DNA of 64,000 bases, from contig QCTJ01000009.1 in the NCBI GenBank assembly GCA_003211205.1, forward strand, positions 1 to 64,000, read 5' to 3'. This document shows positions 51,401-58,769 of the stretch, one piece after another. Under the pieces are notes generated by a model, which did not search any database, had not been told where the DNA came from, and saw only the letters and a list, made by a program, of their open reading frames with translations. A program made the position numbers and the translations under genes. This DNA is from Synechococcus sp. AG-673-F03 (GTDB taxonomy: Bacteria > Cyanobacteriota > Cyanobacteriia > PCC-6307 > Cyanobiaceae). The number at the start of each line of letters is the position of its first letter. Position 1 is the first letter of the stretch.

Positions 51401-52305
51401 GAAGAGTAACTAGCTAACGCAATATCATCGCCACCACCCGGAAGATTGAGACCAATGGAACCCTGCAAGGTGCCGCCTATGAAGACAGAATCGAGATTGG
51501 GTTTAGCTGCAATACGTGGGTTTTTTTCAGAGGATGCATTCCCTAATGATGACTCCCAAAGGAAAGAACCATCATGAGAAAAAGCGCTCAAAAGAATATC
51601 AACATCTCCACGTGGAGTCAAGCCACTAGATGATGTGCCAGAAAAGGTAGAGGCTATAAAGTGTATAGGATCTGAAGAGGAGGAAGGATTAATGAAAGTA
51701 GCGTCAAAGGCATCTCCTAGGCCAATAATCGGGTCAGACGACCAGTGAGATGATTGAGGTATTGTAGATAAAGAATTTGTAGAATAAGCAGAAAGGATTG
51801 GTGATTGCTGGAGAGAATCTTCAATAGCAAAGAAAAGACCAGAGTCAGAATCAGTAGAATATATGTGGTTAATATCTTGATCTAACGAATATATGGCATT
51901 GATTTCAAATGAATCATTTGATCCAGATAGATTAACAAGGTGGGATGCTGATGATTGGTGAATAGCGTCTGAGAACAGAGAGATCCACAAAGACAAACCA
52001 CCTTCGGAATCAGAGGATTCATCAACCAATAAAAAACCCGGAAGAGATAAAGATAAATCATTACCGAAAAACTCTTCGTCAGTAGAAAGTGAGAATGAAG
52101 AATTATCGCTGTGAGTAAGTAAACTTGACCAATCTGAAACACGGTGAACGAGAATATCGTTGGCTAAAGAAAGACTGCTGTCCGCAGGAGTAGATGATGA
52201 AGCACCTAAGACAAAACCATCAATAACATGGGAAAACCAAGACGAAGAAGTATTAGATTCATCAAATGGAAATATACTGAGTTGGCGCAGATCGGATGAA
52301 GCCAT
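48487..52305 (-). CDS. Beta-propeller/FKBP-type prolyl isomerase/RTX exoprotein with dockerin-like doublet
   Basis: 1,272 residues from ATG at 52305. Residues about 230-430 show propeller-like repeats (ILLSAFSHDGSFLW, DSFITRYDNNGNRLW), similar to SBBP units. A PSRPTF-led Ig-like unit follows. The FKBP domain (50240-50530) keeps the FKBP active-site landmarks: VDYTG, FDSS, PVIDGW, ALAYG and LVFDIDL. It should therefore catalyse cis-trans isomerisation of Xaa-Pro bonds. RTX-like units (AGDGNDLL, GGEGDDLF, GGPGSDTV) lie downstream, then an Ig-like unit, then two DxDxDG loops (DFDRDGVATAFGDGLM, DLDGDGQVTPLGDGLM) and a terminal helix with SHIDTLLP. No Sec signal peptide is seen. About 1% Lys and no Cys by eye. 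An exported FKBP could assist folding of the Pro-containing exoproteins encoded beside it. Confidence 0.85.
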   Translation of the reverse strand: MASSDLRQLSIFPFDESNTSSSWFSHVIDGFVLGASSSTPADSSLSLANDILVHRVSDWSSLLTHSDNSSFSLSTDEEFFGNDLSLSLPGFLLVDESSDSEGGLSLWISLFSDAIHQSSASHLVNLSGSNDSFEINAIYSLDQDINHIYSTDSDSGLFFAIEDSLQQSPILSAYSTNSLSTIPQSSHWSSDPIIGLGDAFDATFINPSSSSDPIHFIASTFSGTSSSGLTPRGDVDILLSAFSHDGSFLWESSLGNASSEKNPRIAAKPNLDSVFIGGTLQGSIGLNLPGGGDDIALASYSSNGSQRWQRVLALPGNQVLTDLFALDDGSVLLLGLTSGSSEGAYGQDVAGDGTDVDSFITRYDNNGNRLWTHQFGSVFDDVLVSFDIHDLPIDQSDLSSISSTITAVGFVDDSYRRAWLQLIDLDDLNSFYSSNLPPSRPTFLFNQSDTSDPFPMPSLVVVKSNSTDGYYVDVEGTSDSDSSITLSLASSLGSEIANSQFITDPSQNNWSFSLPIDHFDVDSLGPSFLFLQASSPNGLYSDTHVEAALLTGTGLPGDLPQLFPIDPDGPDGPSSPLYLQRQINRLGSGSNTYQQQRLLVDYTGQLLDGTVFDSSLNPGASPFDLVLGSSPVIDGWKYGLQDFPIGSSVEILIPSALAYGTFGSGSLIPPDSDLVFDIDLRADLTLPHLFLSQVVPNKILDLPFNYNELNDVLPPDRDVLSLAQYYGPGDGSSAVDIIDIVPDQPDLGLNLLLSEGSISFPKLALAGDGNDLLSSFNQSSILFGEWGNDTLQSESVHYAFLDGGEGDDLFETNSLLTWISGGPGSDTVTLPVGDWQLGSDGQYNDVPWYELIRYRKNSDDTAALLTQQIVYSHGVELYSLSSEGSISDFLSISDDSVINVLEDDFVILNDQQLDSFELLSLLSGLGELHVDLSNVVKLSGFSDDILSLFNSNQIVSLNNQDIVIDDVEIDSAILMELASLSLATISTPNLTSLLGNASERNAVFSHPQFNLPFSDDQAPFLVDLRSPTGSFGSNSILSFYLQFSEPVLYDSFTPPPSLVLSNGSKALLSITQNQPQFSDVFQFDLLTGLLTDNVDDLRPLRLSSFDSFVDSFGNTLISPSVDLFNLSSDLTLIKDDWSLDFDRDGVATAFGDGLMLIRYLFGSFSSDALISKAINPDSPYLSTSRVFAASNVSQNIQYGIDSGLLDLDGDGQVTPLGDGLMVLRHLLGSFVGESLVSKAINPESPLFTDLDLNIHQASQSISSHIDTLLPLS
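48490..48905 (-). other. Dockerin-like doublet of the FKBP protein
   Basis: Loops DFDRDGVATAFGDGLM and DLDGDGQVTPLGDGLM are 66 residues apart, each followed by xRxLxGSF and LxSKAINPxSP. The last residues form a helix with ISSHIDTLLP. It is the same module as in the giant protein and the M10 protease. Confidence 0.85.
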
Positions 52306-52488
52306 CAGAAGACGTATTGGAAGTTAAGAGAAGAAATTAAGTAAGAAATCATTTAAACAATATAGCTCAACCGGCGAGAAATCACAACAGAAAAACAACA
52401 GAAGTCCATTGTTGCATTGACATCAAAAAAAAAGAGTCGTTAAAGTGGAAAGGATCAGCAGCTAAAAAGATAGAAACAAGGGCGAAAG

Positions 52489-52516
52489 GATTATTGACAC
52501 AAGAACAGCAATAATC
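52489..52516 (-). terminator. Hairpin overlapping the haloperoxidase stop codon
   Basis: A perfect 8-bp inverted repeat, GATTATTG/CAATAATC, with a 12-base loop overlaps the TGA at 52515-52517. On the - strand it is followed only by a short TTTC run, so it is a weak terminator or an mRNA-end stabilising stem. The rest of the 209-base gap (52306-52514) is A-rich with no gene. Confidence 0.3.
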
Positions 52517-55500
52517 ACTCAGGAGAAAGTGCTTCAATACGATCTAGAAGAATTTGAGATATGGATTCAGAACTATGAAAAGGGGAATCTAATAAACCAA
52601 ACAGTGGAGAAGCCTCAGAGATAGCTCCTTTTGTAAGGTCAGAACCAGTCATCCCCACCAAACCTCTCATAAGCAAAAGACCATCGGTAAAAGCTAAAGA
52701 TTGACCGTCACCATCAAAATCAAGCCAACCGGAATCGAAGCCGGAATCAAGCCAACCTGTAATGTTATCAGGATTAGAACGTAATCCAGAAGAATTGATT
52801 GCCTTGCGTAAAAGTGAAGGGCCTGTAAAACCAAAAAGATAGCGCATAACAAGAAGCCCATCAGTAAAGGGTCGAACAGAGCCATCACCATCTACATCAA
52901 GGGACCAATCAACAATTTGAATGGGAATAAAATGCTGATCAACGACGACATCAGTTGCAGGATCACGAATTGATAATTCAAGACCAGTTATAGAATCAAT
53001 AGAAGAAGGAGTTAATGGAAGTAAACTCAGACTGCCGAGATCAGTGTTAGTACTAGTAAAAGGGTGATCAAGATCTGAAAAATCTAGTCGGAAATTACGA
53101 ACGTTGCGTCCAAAAGAATCAATTGAATGGCGATAAGACAAGTTGGACGTAATAGAGCTAGTGCTAGGTAAATATGATATTGCTGAAAAATCGTAAGGAA
53201 CATCAAGAGTCAAACTTAAACCATCACGCCAAATATAATTTGAATCATTAGACAAATGGGAAGAAGACAGATTAAAGTTGAGCGGTAGTTGCGGAGGTTT
53301 ATGAGTAGAGAACCAGATGGGTAAAGGAGATGGACTGTACTGTTGAATAACGGTCGAAAAGGTATAATCTTGAGGAACTAACTGAATAGGAATTGAATCG
53401 TTACTCCAAAAAGCCTGATTAAAAGTGTCAATAGGCTGATTTAAAGGTAAATCAGCAAATTTAACTGAACAAAGGTCTAGAAAACTGATGTCAAAGTTTT
53501 GCCATTCAGAGCTCCATTGAAAAGGCAACTCAAGTTCTGTAATATGACTGCCAGATGGGACAGATACTGACCATGTCAGAGGGGAATTATCAATGGGTAG
53601 GAATTTTCTAGGATAAGAATAGCCAGAGTCAGATAAAAGCTCAGATTGATTGGACAAGTGAAATGAAAGCATTAAGTCGCCAGATAGATCTCCCTCGCGC
53701 TTAACCCTAAGAGAAATAGATTCAGATATATGATCAGGGTTCAAAACATCATAAGAAATAAAAGTGGCAAGACGATCAAACAACTGATCAGGTGACCAAG
53801 TGCCATTATCGAAACGAAGCAACTCGATACCAGTAATACGGTCAATATCAGCAAAGCCATTTTTATTAGTAATAGATTCAATGCCTAAAGGAGTGAACTG
53901 ATAATTAAAAACATCTCCTTGAAAAACAACGACATCATTACTGCCATTGCCAATTAAATGATCACTTCCAAGGCCACCGACAAAGATGGTTGATTCGAAA
54001 GAACCCTCAATGTGATCATTTGCAGAACCACCATATACAATCTCAAATTCAGAGAAAGAGCCAGGTGAAGAAGTTGACAACGATAAAGGATTTAAACTGA
54101 TAACAACAGGATCTGTCCAGTTAGAAAAATCTAAAACATCAATACCTGAACCACCGCTGGCGATGCCTTGCCAAGAATTCCCCGGAGTAAGTTGAAGACT
54201 GTCATCTCCATCAGATAAACTAAAATAATCAAGATAGTTGAACGTAAACCCGTCTACAATTGCAGATGAATCAAGATCGATAACCACTTGGTTGGATAAG
54301 AGAAAAGGGTCATGTAGTTCAGTAGAGTGTTGATCATAGGAATGATGGTGTGCTTGATCAAGGACTAAGGTCGAAAGGTGAGATCCAAGTTCTAAGCCAT
54401 CTAAGTTACCGTCAGTAAAATGAATTCCACCATAGAGACGTGATAGCCCTGCATCATTCGATGCTGATGTTAACGTTGGCCAAGAGAGAATGGTATCGAC
54501 AGCAGGTGTTATGGATGGCTCAAACCGCGAACTACCAGCTGGGAAAAGTAAAGAAAGTTCTAATTGATCAGATCCAAAGTATGAACGAAGAACACCAGCA
54601 GCAGCAGAGCTAAAGGTTGAATGACCAGAAACGTATTCAGGGAAAGGAGGTGAAGGATCAGAGCCGGGTAGTTGATAAGGAACCCATGCTTCGAGATTGG
54701 ATCCATCAAGTAAATGTAATGATGAAAGATCCCTAATCGCACGAACTGGACGGGCATAATCAAAGAAAGTTTTAGAATCCCAGGCAGCGATTCCTGCGTC
54801 ACCGAGTGCTTGAGCGACAGCAAAATAAAGTTGAATCTGGTCGGTAAGGTTTAAGTCATACTTGGAAGACATATAGGATGTAATCGCCATCCAAGTGCCA
54901 GGAGGGAACGAGGTGCCGGAACCGTCTTCCCAAAATTCTGCACTAAGTTTTTGTCGATCAGTAAGCGATTCCTGAATATCGACAACGTATTGAGCTTGCG
55001 AGATGAATTCAGGATTAATAAGGAGACCCGTGAAAAAATCATGAGTAGTTGGGTCTTGAAAAGAATAATCTCCAGCAGGAATTTTTATATGATCTGGCGA
55101 TACATCAACGTTATAAACGGACTCGGAAAGAGAAAATATAGCAGAGCTAAGATCGATTGTATAATCAAGATTAGAATGTAGTAGAAATGGTTCGGGTCCA
55201 CCTGGACGCAAAAGTGCAACGTCAGCAAAAGAAAAACCAGGTATTGAACCCCAATACGGAGTTAATTCTGACTGGAGTGGAGCTGATTTATCATCAACGG
55301 GAACATGCTCGGGTCTCCAACGATCAAGACGGGGTATTTGTAGCAAACTATCATCAATCCGTTCAACTGAAGAACTGAAAGGTTCAGAAGGCTGGGAAGA
55401 TAGAGGATCAAGAGGGGGTATTTGTTTTAATTGCTCAATTAACTCAATATCACCTGAGGACAATGAATAATCGGGATTTAAGGGCTCTGAAAACCAGCTT

Positions 55501-55874
55501 GAAAGAAGCCAATTGGCAGATTTAGATAACAAGGAGTCTAAAGAGGTGCTGGGTGAAGATGAAAAGTCAGGGTCAAAATAGACAGGATTTCCTTGACCAG
55601 TAACAATAACAAGTAGATCATGGAAAATAGTGTTTAAAAGGGCATATGCACGAGATGATCTTGTTGGACCAATGGTGTGCTCTGCAATTAAATCAGAGAG
55701 TTTAGAATTCCAAAAGTCAACAGGGGAAGTATCAAGACCTTGAAAATTTATCGAGAAATTTAAAGGATCTAAATAGATATCAGAAGGAAACGATTGAGAA
55801 GATGCAGCATCAATATCGACTGGATTATCCACATATAAAAGACGAGCAAAATCAATTATTGGCTGATATGACAT
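52515..55874 (-). CDS. Vanadium-haloperoxidase-type enzyme with RTX and dockerin-like doublet
   Basis: 1,119 residues from ATG at 55874. The vanadate pocket of the PAP2/vanadium haloperoxidase superfamily is complete: KTFFDYARP (Lys and Arg seven apart, 54733-54775), YVSGHS (Ser-Gly-His, 54620-54645) and SRLYGGIHF (Arg and His six apart, 54410-54450). The enzyme would bind vanadate and oxidise halide with hydrogen peroxide, or act as an acid phosphatase; sequence alone does not decide. It is not the algal-type bromoperoxidase as far as I can tell. Downstream are a few RTX units (GGSGIDVLDF, GGSANDHIEG, GGLGSDHLIG), beta-rich sequence, and two loops of the TDGLL variant (DVDGDGSVRPFTDGLL, DFDGDGQSLAFTDGLL) 59 residues apart, with terminal helix LDRIEALSPE. 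No signal peptide, one Cys, about 15 Lys. It is the first of the four - strand exoprotein genes. Confidence 0.87.
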   Translation of the reverse strand: MSYQPIIDFARLLYVDNPVDIDAASSQSFPSDIYLDPLNFSINFQGLDTSPVDFWNSKLSDLIAEHTIGPTRSSRAYALLNTIFHDLLVIVTGQGNPVYFDPDFSSSPSTSLDSLLSKSANWLLSSWFSEPLNPDYSLSSGDIELIEQLKQIPPLDPLSSQPSEPFSSSVERIDDSLLQIPRLDRWRPEHVPVDDKSAPLQSELTPYWGSIPGFSFADVALLRPGGPEPFLLHSNLDYTIDLSSAIFSLSESVYNVDVSPDHIKIPAGDYSFQDPTTHDFFTGLLINPEFISQAQYVVDIQESLTDRQKLSAEFWEDGSGTSFPPGTWMAITSYMSSKYDLNLTDQIQLYFAVAQALGDAGIAAWDSKTFFDYARPVRAIRDLSSLHLLDGSNLEAWVPYQLPGSDPSPPFPEYVSGHSTFSSAAAGVLRSYFGSDQLELSLLFPAGSSRFEPSITPAVDTILSWPTLTSASNDAGLSRLYGGIHFTDGNLDGLELGSHLSTLVLDQAHHHSYDQHSTELHDPFLLSNQVVIDLDSSAIVDGFTFNYLDYFSLSDGDDSLQLTPGNSWQGIASGGSGIDVLDFSNWTDPVVISLNPLSLSTSSPGSFSEFEIVYGGSANDHIEGSFESTIFVGGLGSDHLIGNGSNDVVVFQGDVFNYQFTPLGIESITNKNGFADIDRITGIELLRFDNGTWSPDQLFDRLATFISYDVLNPDHISESISLRVKREGDLSGDLMLSFHLSNQSELLSDSGYSYPRKFLPIDNSPLTWSVSVPSGSHITELELPFQWSSEWQNFDISFLDLCSVKFADLPLNQPIDTFNQAFWSNDSIPIQLVPQDYTFSTVIQQYSPSPLPIWFSTHKPPQLPLNFNLSSSHLSNDSNYIWRDGLSLTLDVPYDFSAISYLPSTSSITSNLSYRHSIDSFGRNVRNFRLDFSDLDHPFTSTNTDLGSLSLLPLTPSSIDSITGLELSIRDPATDVVVDQHFIPIQIVDWSLDVDGDGSVRPFTDGLLVMRYLFGFTGPSLLRKAINSSGLRSNPDNITGWLDSGFDSGWLDFDGDGQSLAFTDGLLLMRGLVGMTGSDLTKGAISEASPLFGLLDSPFHSSESISQILLDRIEALSPE

Positions 55875-55928
55875 AAAAAAGATAAGGCTTAAGGATCATG
55901 CGCCGAAATACATTTTTAATACGAACCA

Positions 55929-55948
55929 ATTATAGTATTAACATTATA
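55929..55948 (-). promoter_or_regulatory. Two TATAAT boxes upstream of the haloperoxidase gene
   Basis: Two perfect TATAAT hexamers lie on the - strand at 55943-55948 and 55929-55934, 55-75 bases before the ATG at 55874. No convincing -35 box is seen at 16-18 bases. They sit in a 154-base AT-rich gap with no gene. Confidence 0.4.
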
Positions 55949-56028
55949 GTTGAGAGTGAGAGCTCAGAAGACAAGTAAACATTACAAATGCAATAATCGC
56001 ATCATTACCAAAACACGTTCAGTCAGGC

Positions 56029-57135
56029 TCAAAACAAAGCCATATTCATCACAAAAACTCTAAGAAACCCTTCTAACAAGACAAAGAATAGAACTAGAAA
56101 GCTGGTAAAACGTATTAGAGATACACGGTTACGTTGACTGAGTGGCAGATGTATGGAATAACCAAGGTATTTCTCTAATGCACGGAACCTCCGCATCGAT
56201 ATTTCAGTACGAATTAAATTGACCGATGCAATAACAACAGCGAAAAGAGTAATAATAATACGCAGCCAATAGCTCATGCCTATAAACTTCCAAAGAGGAG
56301 ATATCGAGGCAAAAAGTGCAGCTAAACCTAAAAGGGATGCACCAGGTGCAGCAACAACCATTACAGCACATGGGATCGATAATATCGCCAAAATCAGGCC
56401 ACTAAATTGAGAGAAAAAAGATCTATTCCAAGATTCATATAAGGAAAAAGACTTCTGAGGTAACGAAGAATTATATGAGCGATCATAAATGACAAGATTG
56501 GTTTGATCAGGGGAAGCAAATCCAAGCTCACAAGCAACGTTTGGTTCAGCGATGAGTTGATTCTCTTTTGCAAAGCGAAGTAACTCAGGCGCCCGGAAAG
56601 AAACCTGTCCGATAGGACAAACGGGGGAGGTTCCAAGCTGTCCAAAGATCTCTACGTATCCATTAGCAATCGATGACTTAAAGGGAAAAGAGAGACCTGT
56701 AGCTGACTCCTCATCCTGAACCCAGGCAAAAACAGCCATAACAGAATCGAATGCGACCTGAGAAGGATTATTAATACGAACGGGTGCATTAAAACAAACT
56801 TGAAGAACACCGGGAGGAGAAGATGCCTCAGGCATAACAAGACCGCCTCTCTGCTCAAATAATTCTACAAATCGTGTACGGATGGCCGGTAGCTCCCTGG
56901 CAGACAGTCGGTCTAAAGAAACACGACCAAACCCCAAAGAGTTGGGGAACGAAAGAGAAACGATAGTGACTGGATGTATTTGTCCAACAGTCAAATGCGA
57001 TTCGCAACGATTACACAGATTAGGGTTATCTAGACTTCGTTTAACACCACGCAGTCGTGATAAGGATCCTAAAAATCCACGAAAAGGAACAGAACAAGCT
57101 AGACAATAGGAAGAAAGAGGGAGTCTTCTTAACAT
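56029..57135 (-). CDS. Membrane protein with zinc ribbon and degenerate class III cyclase-like domain
   Basis: 368 residues from ATG at 57135. The N-terminus has a CxxC pair (CLAC), a PFRGF segment and a second CxxC (CNRC) after NPNL, the zinc-ribbon layout found before some bacterial adenylate/guanylate cyclase domains. Residues about 50-220 follow the class III cyclase outline: an opening VTIVSLSF strand, RTRFVELFEQRGGLV, GYVEIFGQLG (like GxxxxGxxG) and a final helix in place of GDxVNxAARL. The metal-binding Asp residues, expected in the first strand and after GGLV, are replaced, and the Asn/Arg pair of the late helix is missing, so activity is unlikely. Residues about 240-365 hold three or four membrane helices. 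The gene follows the LysR-like gene by 17 bases and is probably co-transcribed with it. The cyclase reading is an inference from pattern and order, not from strong identity. Confidence 0.6.
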   Translation of the reverse strand: MLRRLPLSSYCLACSVPFRGFLGSLSRLRGVKRSLDNPNLCNRCESHLTVGQIHPVTIVSLSFPNSLGFGRVSLDRLSARELPAIRTRFVELFEQRGGLVMPEASSPPGVLQVCFNAPVRINNPSQVAFDSVMAVFAWVQDEESATGLSFPFKSSIANGYVEIFGQLGTSPVCPIGQVSFRAPELLRFAKENQLIAEPNVACELGFASPDQTNLVIYDRSYNSSLPQKSFSLYESWNRSFFSQFSGLILAILSIPCAVMVVAAPGASLLGLAALFASISPLWKFIGMSYWLRIIITLFAVVIASVNLIRTEISMRRFRALEKYLGYSIHLPLSQRNRVSLIRFTSFLVLFFVLLEGFLRVFVMNMALF

Positions 57136-57152
57136 CGTTTTGAGGAGTTTTA

Positions 57153-58106
57153 TTAAGTGTAGCTAGGTTCAAGTGAACGATACGAATCTCTCAATGCTTT
57201 CATAAGTTCCTTAAATAGAGGTTCACGAACTAAAGATGGTGATGCAATAGCAACCATCGACGACCTAGAATCAAATTCGGTGGGTAGTCGATGAAGATTT
57301 GGGGAGAATTCATCGAAGGATAGAGACTGATAAAAACTATCTGGAAATACAGTTAATGAAGCATGATTGGTTTCAAATACTTTATCTAGGTAACAAGAAA
57401 ATTCGAGGTGAGTATCACTCGGAAGGTCATCAACTGCGATAGAGCAATGAGTGGATAAAACAGACTGGACAAGAGTTCTCTGCCAGGATGAACAGTTGGA
57501 GGCAGTAAAAAGTGTGAAAACCTGTCCAAACAAGTCATTAAGCTGAAGAGTTCGTTGAAGCTTTGCCAGATGATGATGAGGTGAAACAAGAAAAACAAAA
57601 GGCTCAGTACCAATCAAAGTAGCAACGGAACCATGGCATGGAGTGAATAGATCTTGTCGAGAAGTTGGTGGGGACCAAGGAAAAGAACATGAAAATTCAA
57701 TATTAGATACTATTAACAAGTCAATGACACCACTATGGATCATATTCATCCGCTCTTGAAGAGAAACATCAACAGGCGGTAAATCCATTAATAATGGAAG
57801 TGACTTGTTGGGGAGACGAATAGAAAGAGGAAAACTAGATAAAACACGTAACTGACCTGATTCGCGGGAACGTAATCTCTGATTGACACGACGAAGGTCA
57901 CGCTGAACATCATGATTCTTCTGAATATTATACAAGCCTGATTTCTTATCCTTTACTAAATCAAGGCTTAAAAGCTTGGCACAAGCAGTTGCTCCACGAA
58001 AAACATTGCTTTGAGCTACACCACAAATTTCAGCAACAGAATAAGTACTGCCATAAAGCTCTAGCAGATCTAAATACAACAAACCTTCGGAGAAAATATC
58101 ACGCAT
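57153..58106 (-). CDS. LysR-like transcriptional regulator
   Basis: 317 residues from ATG at 58106. Residues about 8-50 can form a helix-turn-helix (YSVAEICGVAQSNVFRGATACAKLL), followed by a charged linker helix rich in Arg (QRDLRRVNQRLRSRE). Residues about 85-315 resemble the substrate-binding half of LysR regulators, with SLQERMNMIHSGVIDLLIVSN (like ExxxLxxGxxDLxI) and FVFLVSPHHHLA (like LxVxxxHPLA). It would bind a small ligand and control nearby genes. It is transcribed divergently from the HNOBA-like gene across a 142-base gap with palindromes. The N-terminal HTH departs from the LysR consensus, so family membership is likely but not certain. Confidence 0.6.
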   Translation of the reverse strand: MRDIFSEGLLYLDLLELYGSTYSVAEICGVAQSNVFRGATACAKLLSLDLVKDKKSGLYNIQKNHDVQRDLRRVNQRLRSRESGQLRVLSSFPLSIRLPNKSLPLLMDLPPVDVSLQERMNMIHSGVIDLLIVSNIEFSCSFPWSPPTSRQDLFTPCHGSVATLIGTEPFVFLVSPHHHLAKLQRTLQLNDLFGQVFTLFTASNCSSWQRTLVQSVLSTHCSIAVDDLPSDTHLEFSCYLDKVFETNHASLTVFPDSFYQSLSFDEFSPNLHRLPTEFDSRSSMVAIASPSLVREPLFKELMKALRDSYRSLEPSYT

Positions 58107-58212
58107 TATTTATTCCGGTAAACAAAGTTGAACCGAAGGCGAGAAAAACTTAAGTATATTAAAATATCCAAACAAGGACACTGGCAATAGAAGTGCTAAG
58201 TTAACAAAATAA

Positions 58213-58241
58213 CTACCGAAGGGTAGCTTAAGGTGCTTAAG
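58213..58241. promoter_or_regulatory. Inverted repeat and paired CTTAAG palindromes in the divergent gap (operator candidate)
   Basis: A perfect 5-bp inverted repeat, CTACC-GAAG-GGTAG, lies at 58213-58226. It is followed by two copies of GCTTAAG (58226-58232 and 58235-58241), each holding the palindrome CTTAAG. The block ends seven bases before the ATG of the HNOBA-like gene at 58249 and lies between it and the LysR-like gene. It is a candidate binding site for that regulator or a 5' UTR hairpin; no clear ribosome site is seen. Confidence 0.45.
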
Positions 58242-58248
58242 CATTTCA

Positions 58249-58767
58249 ATGAACATAAACAAGCTCACATTTGATATTAGCGAAATAGAGCACGTCTGCC
58301 CATTCTATTGCCTAACAAACTCTACAGGAATTATACTGAAAACAGGCACGTCCCTCAAAAAGATTTTACATGAGAAAACTACAGAACAAATAAAAGGACA
58401 TATAAGTGATTGGCTGGAGTACGCTGGAGAGGAGTGTGATGCGCAGGACTGGAGACTTGAAAACATAGAGGCAATGCAGCACAGACCATTCAGAGTGAAA
58501 TGTAAGAATGCAGATATTGAACTTGCATGCGAAGCAATTGAGGTAAGCACAAATAAATGGATGGTCATAAAAGAAAAGTACTGGATAGTACTTATGAGAC
58601 CACTATTGCGTAACAGCGAGGACTTGGAAAAATGGGGGCTAACGCTTCAAGACTTTAGCCTAATAGACCCAGCAAGAACAGAACTAGTGAACATGCTCAT
58701 GGAGGAATCACTAAGGAATGAACTAATTAGAGCGGTGAAAATGGAAGAATTTAATACAGAAGAATAA
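58249..58767 (+). CDS. Stand-alone HNOBA-like (PAS-like) domain protein
   Basis: 172 residues from ATG at 58249. The whole protein reads as one HNOBA-type domain: CPFYCLTNSTGIILKTGTSL near residues 18-37 (like PFHxxxDxxLxIxQxGxSL), a central RPF segment, then WIVLMRPLLRNSEDLEKWGL and TLQDFSLIDPARTELVNML (like FLxSPxxxSLxELxxxGLxLxDFxxHDPxRDLL). HNOBA is the PAS-like domain linking H-NOX heme sensors to guanylate cyclases in animals and some bacteria. Here there is no heme-binding H-NOX and no cyclase domain, and the signalling helix at the end is short, so it may act in trans with another protein. It is the only + strand gene after 41866, divergent from the LysR-like gene, and ends two bases from the convergent HlyD gene. 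Confidence 0.65.
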   Translation: MNINKLTFDISEIEHVCPFYCLTNSTGIILKTGTSLKKILHEKTTEQIKGHISDWLEYAGEECDAQDWRLENIEAMQHRPFRVKCKNADIELACEAIEVSTNKWMVIKEKYWIVLMRPLLRNSEDLEKWGLTLQDFSLIDPARTELVNMLMEESLRNELIRAVKMEEFNTEE

Positions 58768-58769
58768 AA

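Noticed and set aside
52515-55874. Calling the enzyme an algal-type vanadium bromoperoxidase
   Set aside because: Only the vanadate-pocket motifs are recognisable; the wider sequence and the SGH context do not let me choose between chloro-, bromo- or iodoperoxidase and phosphatase.
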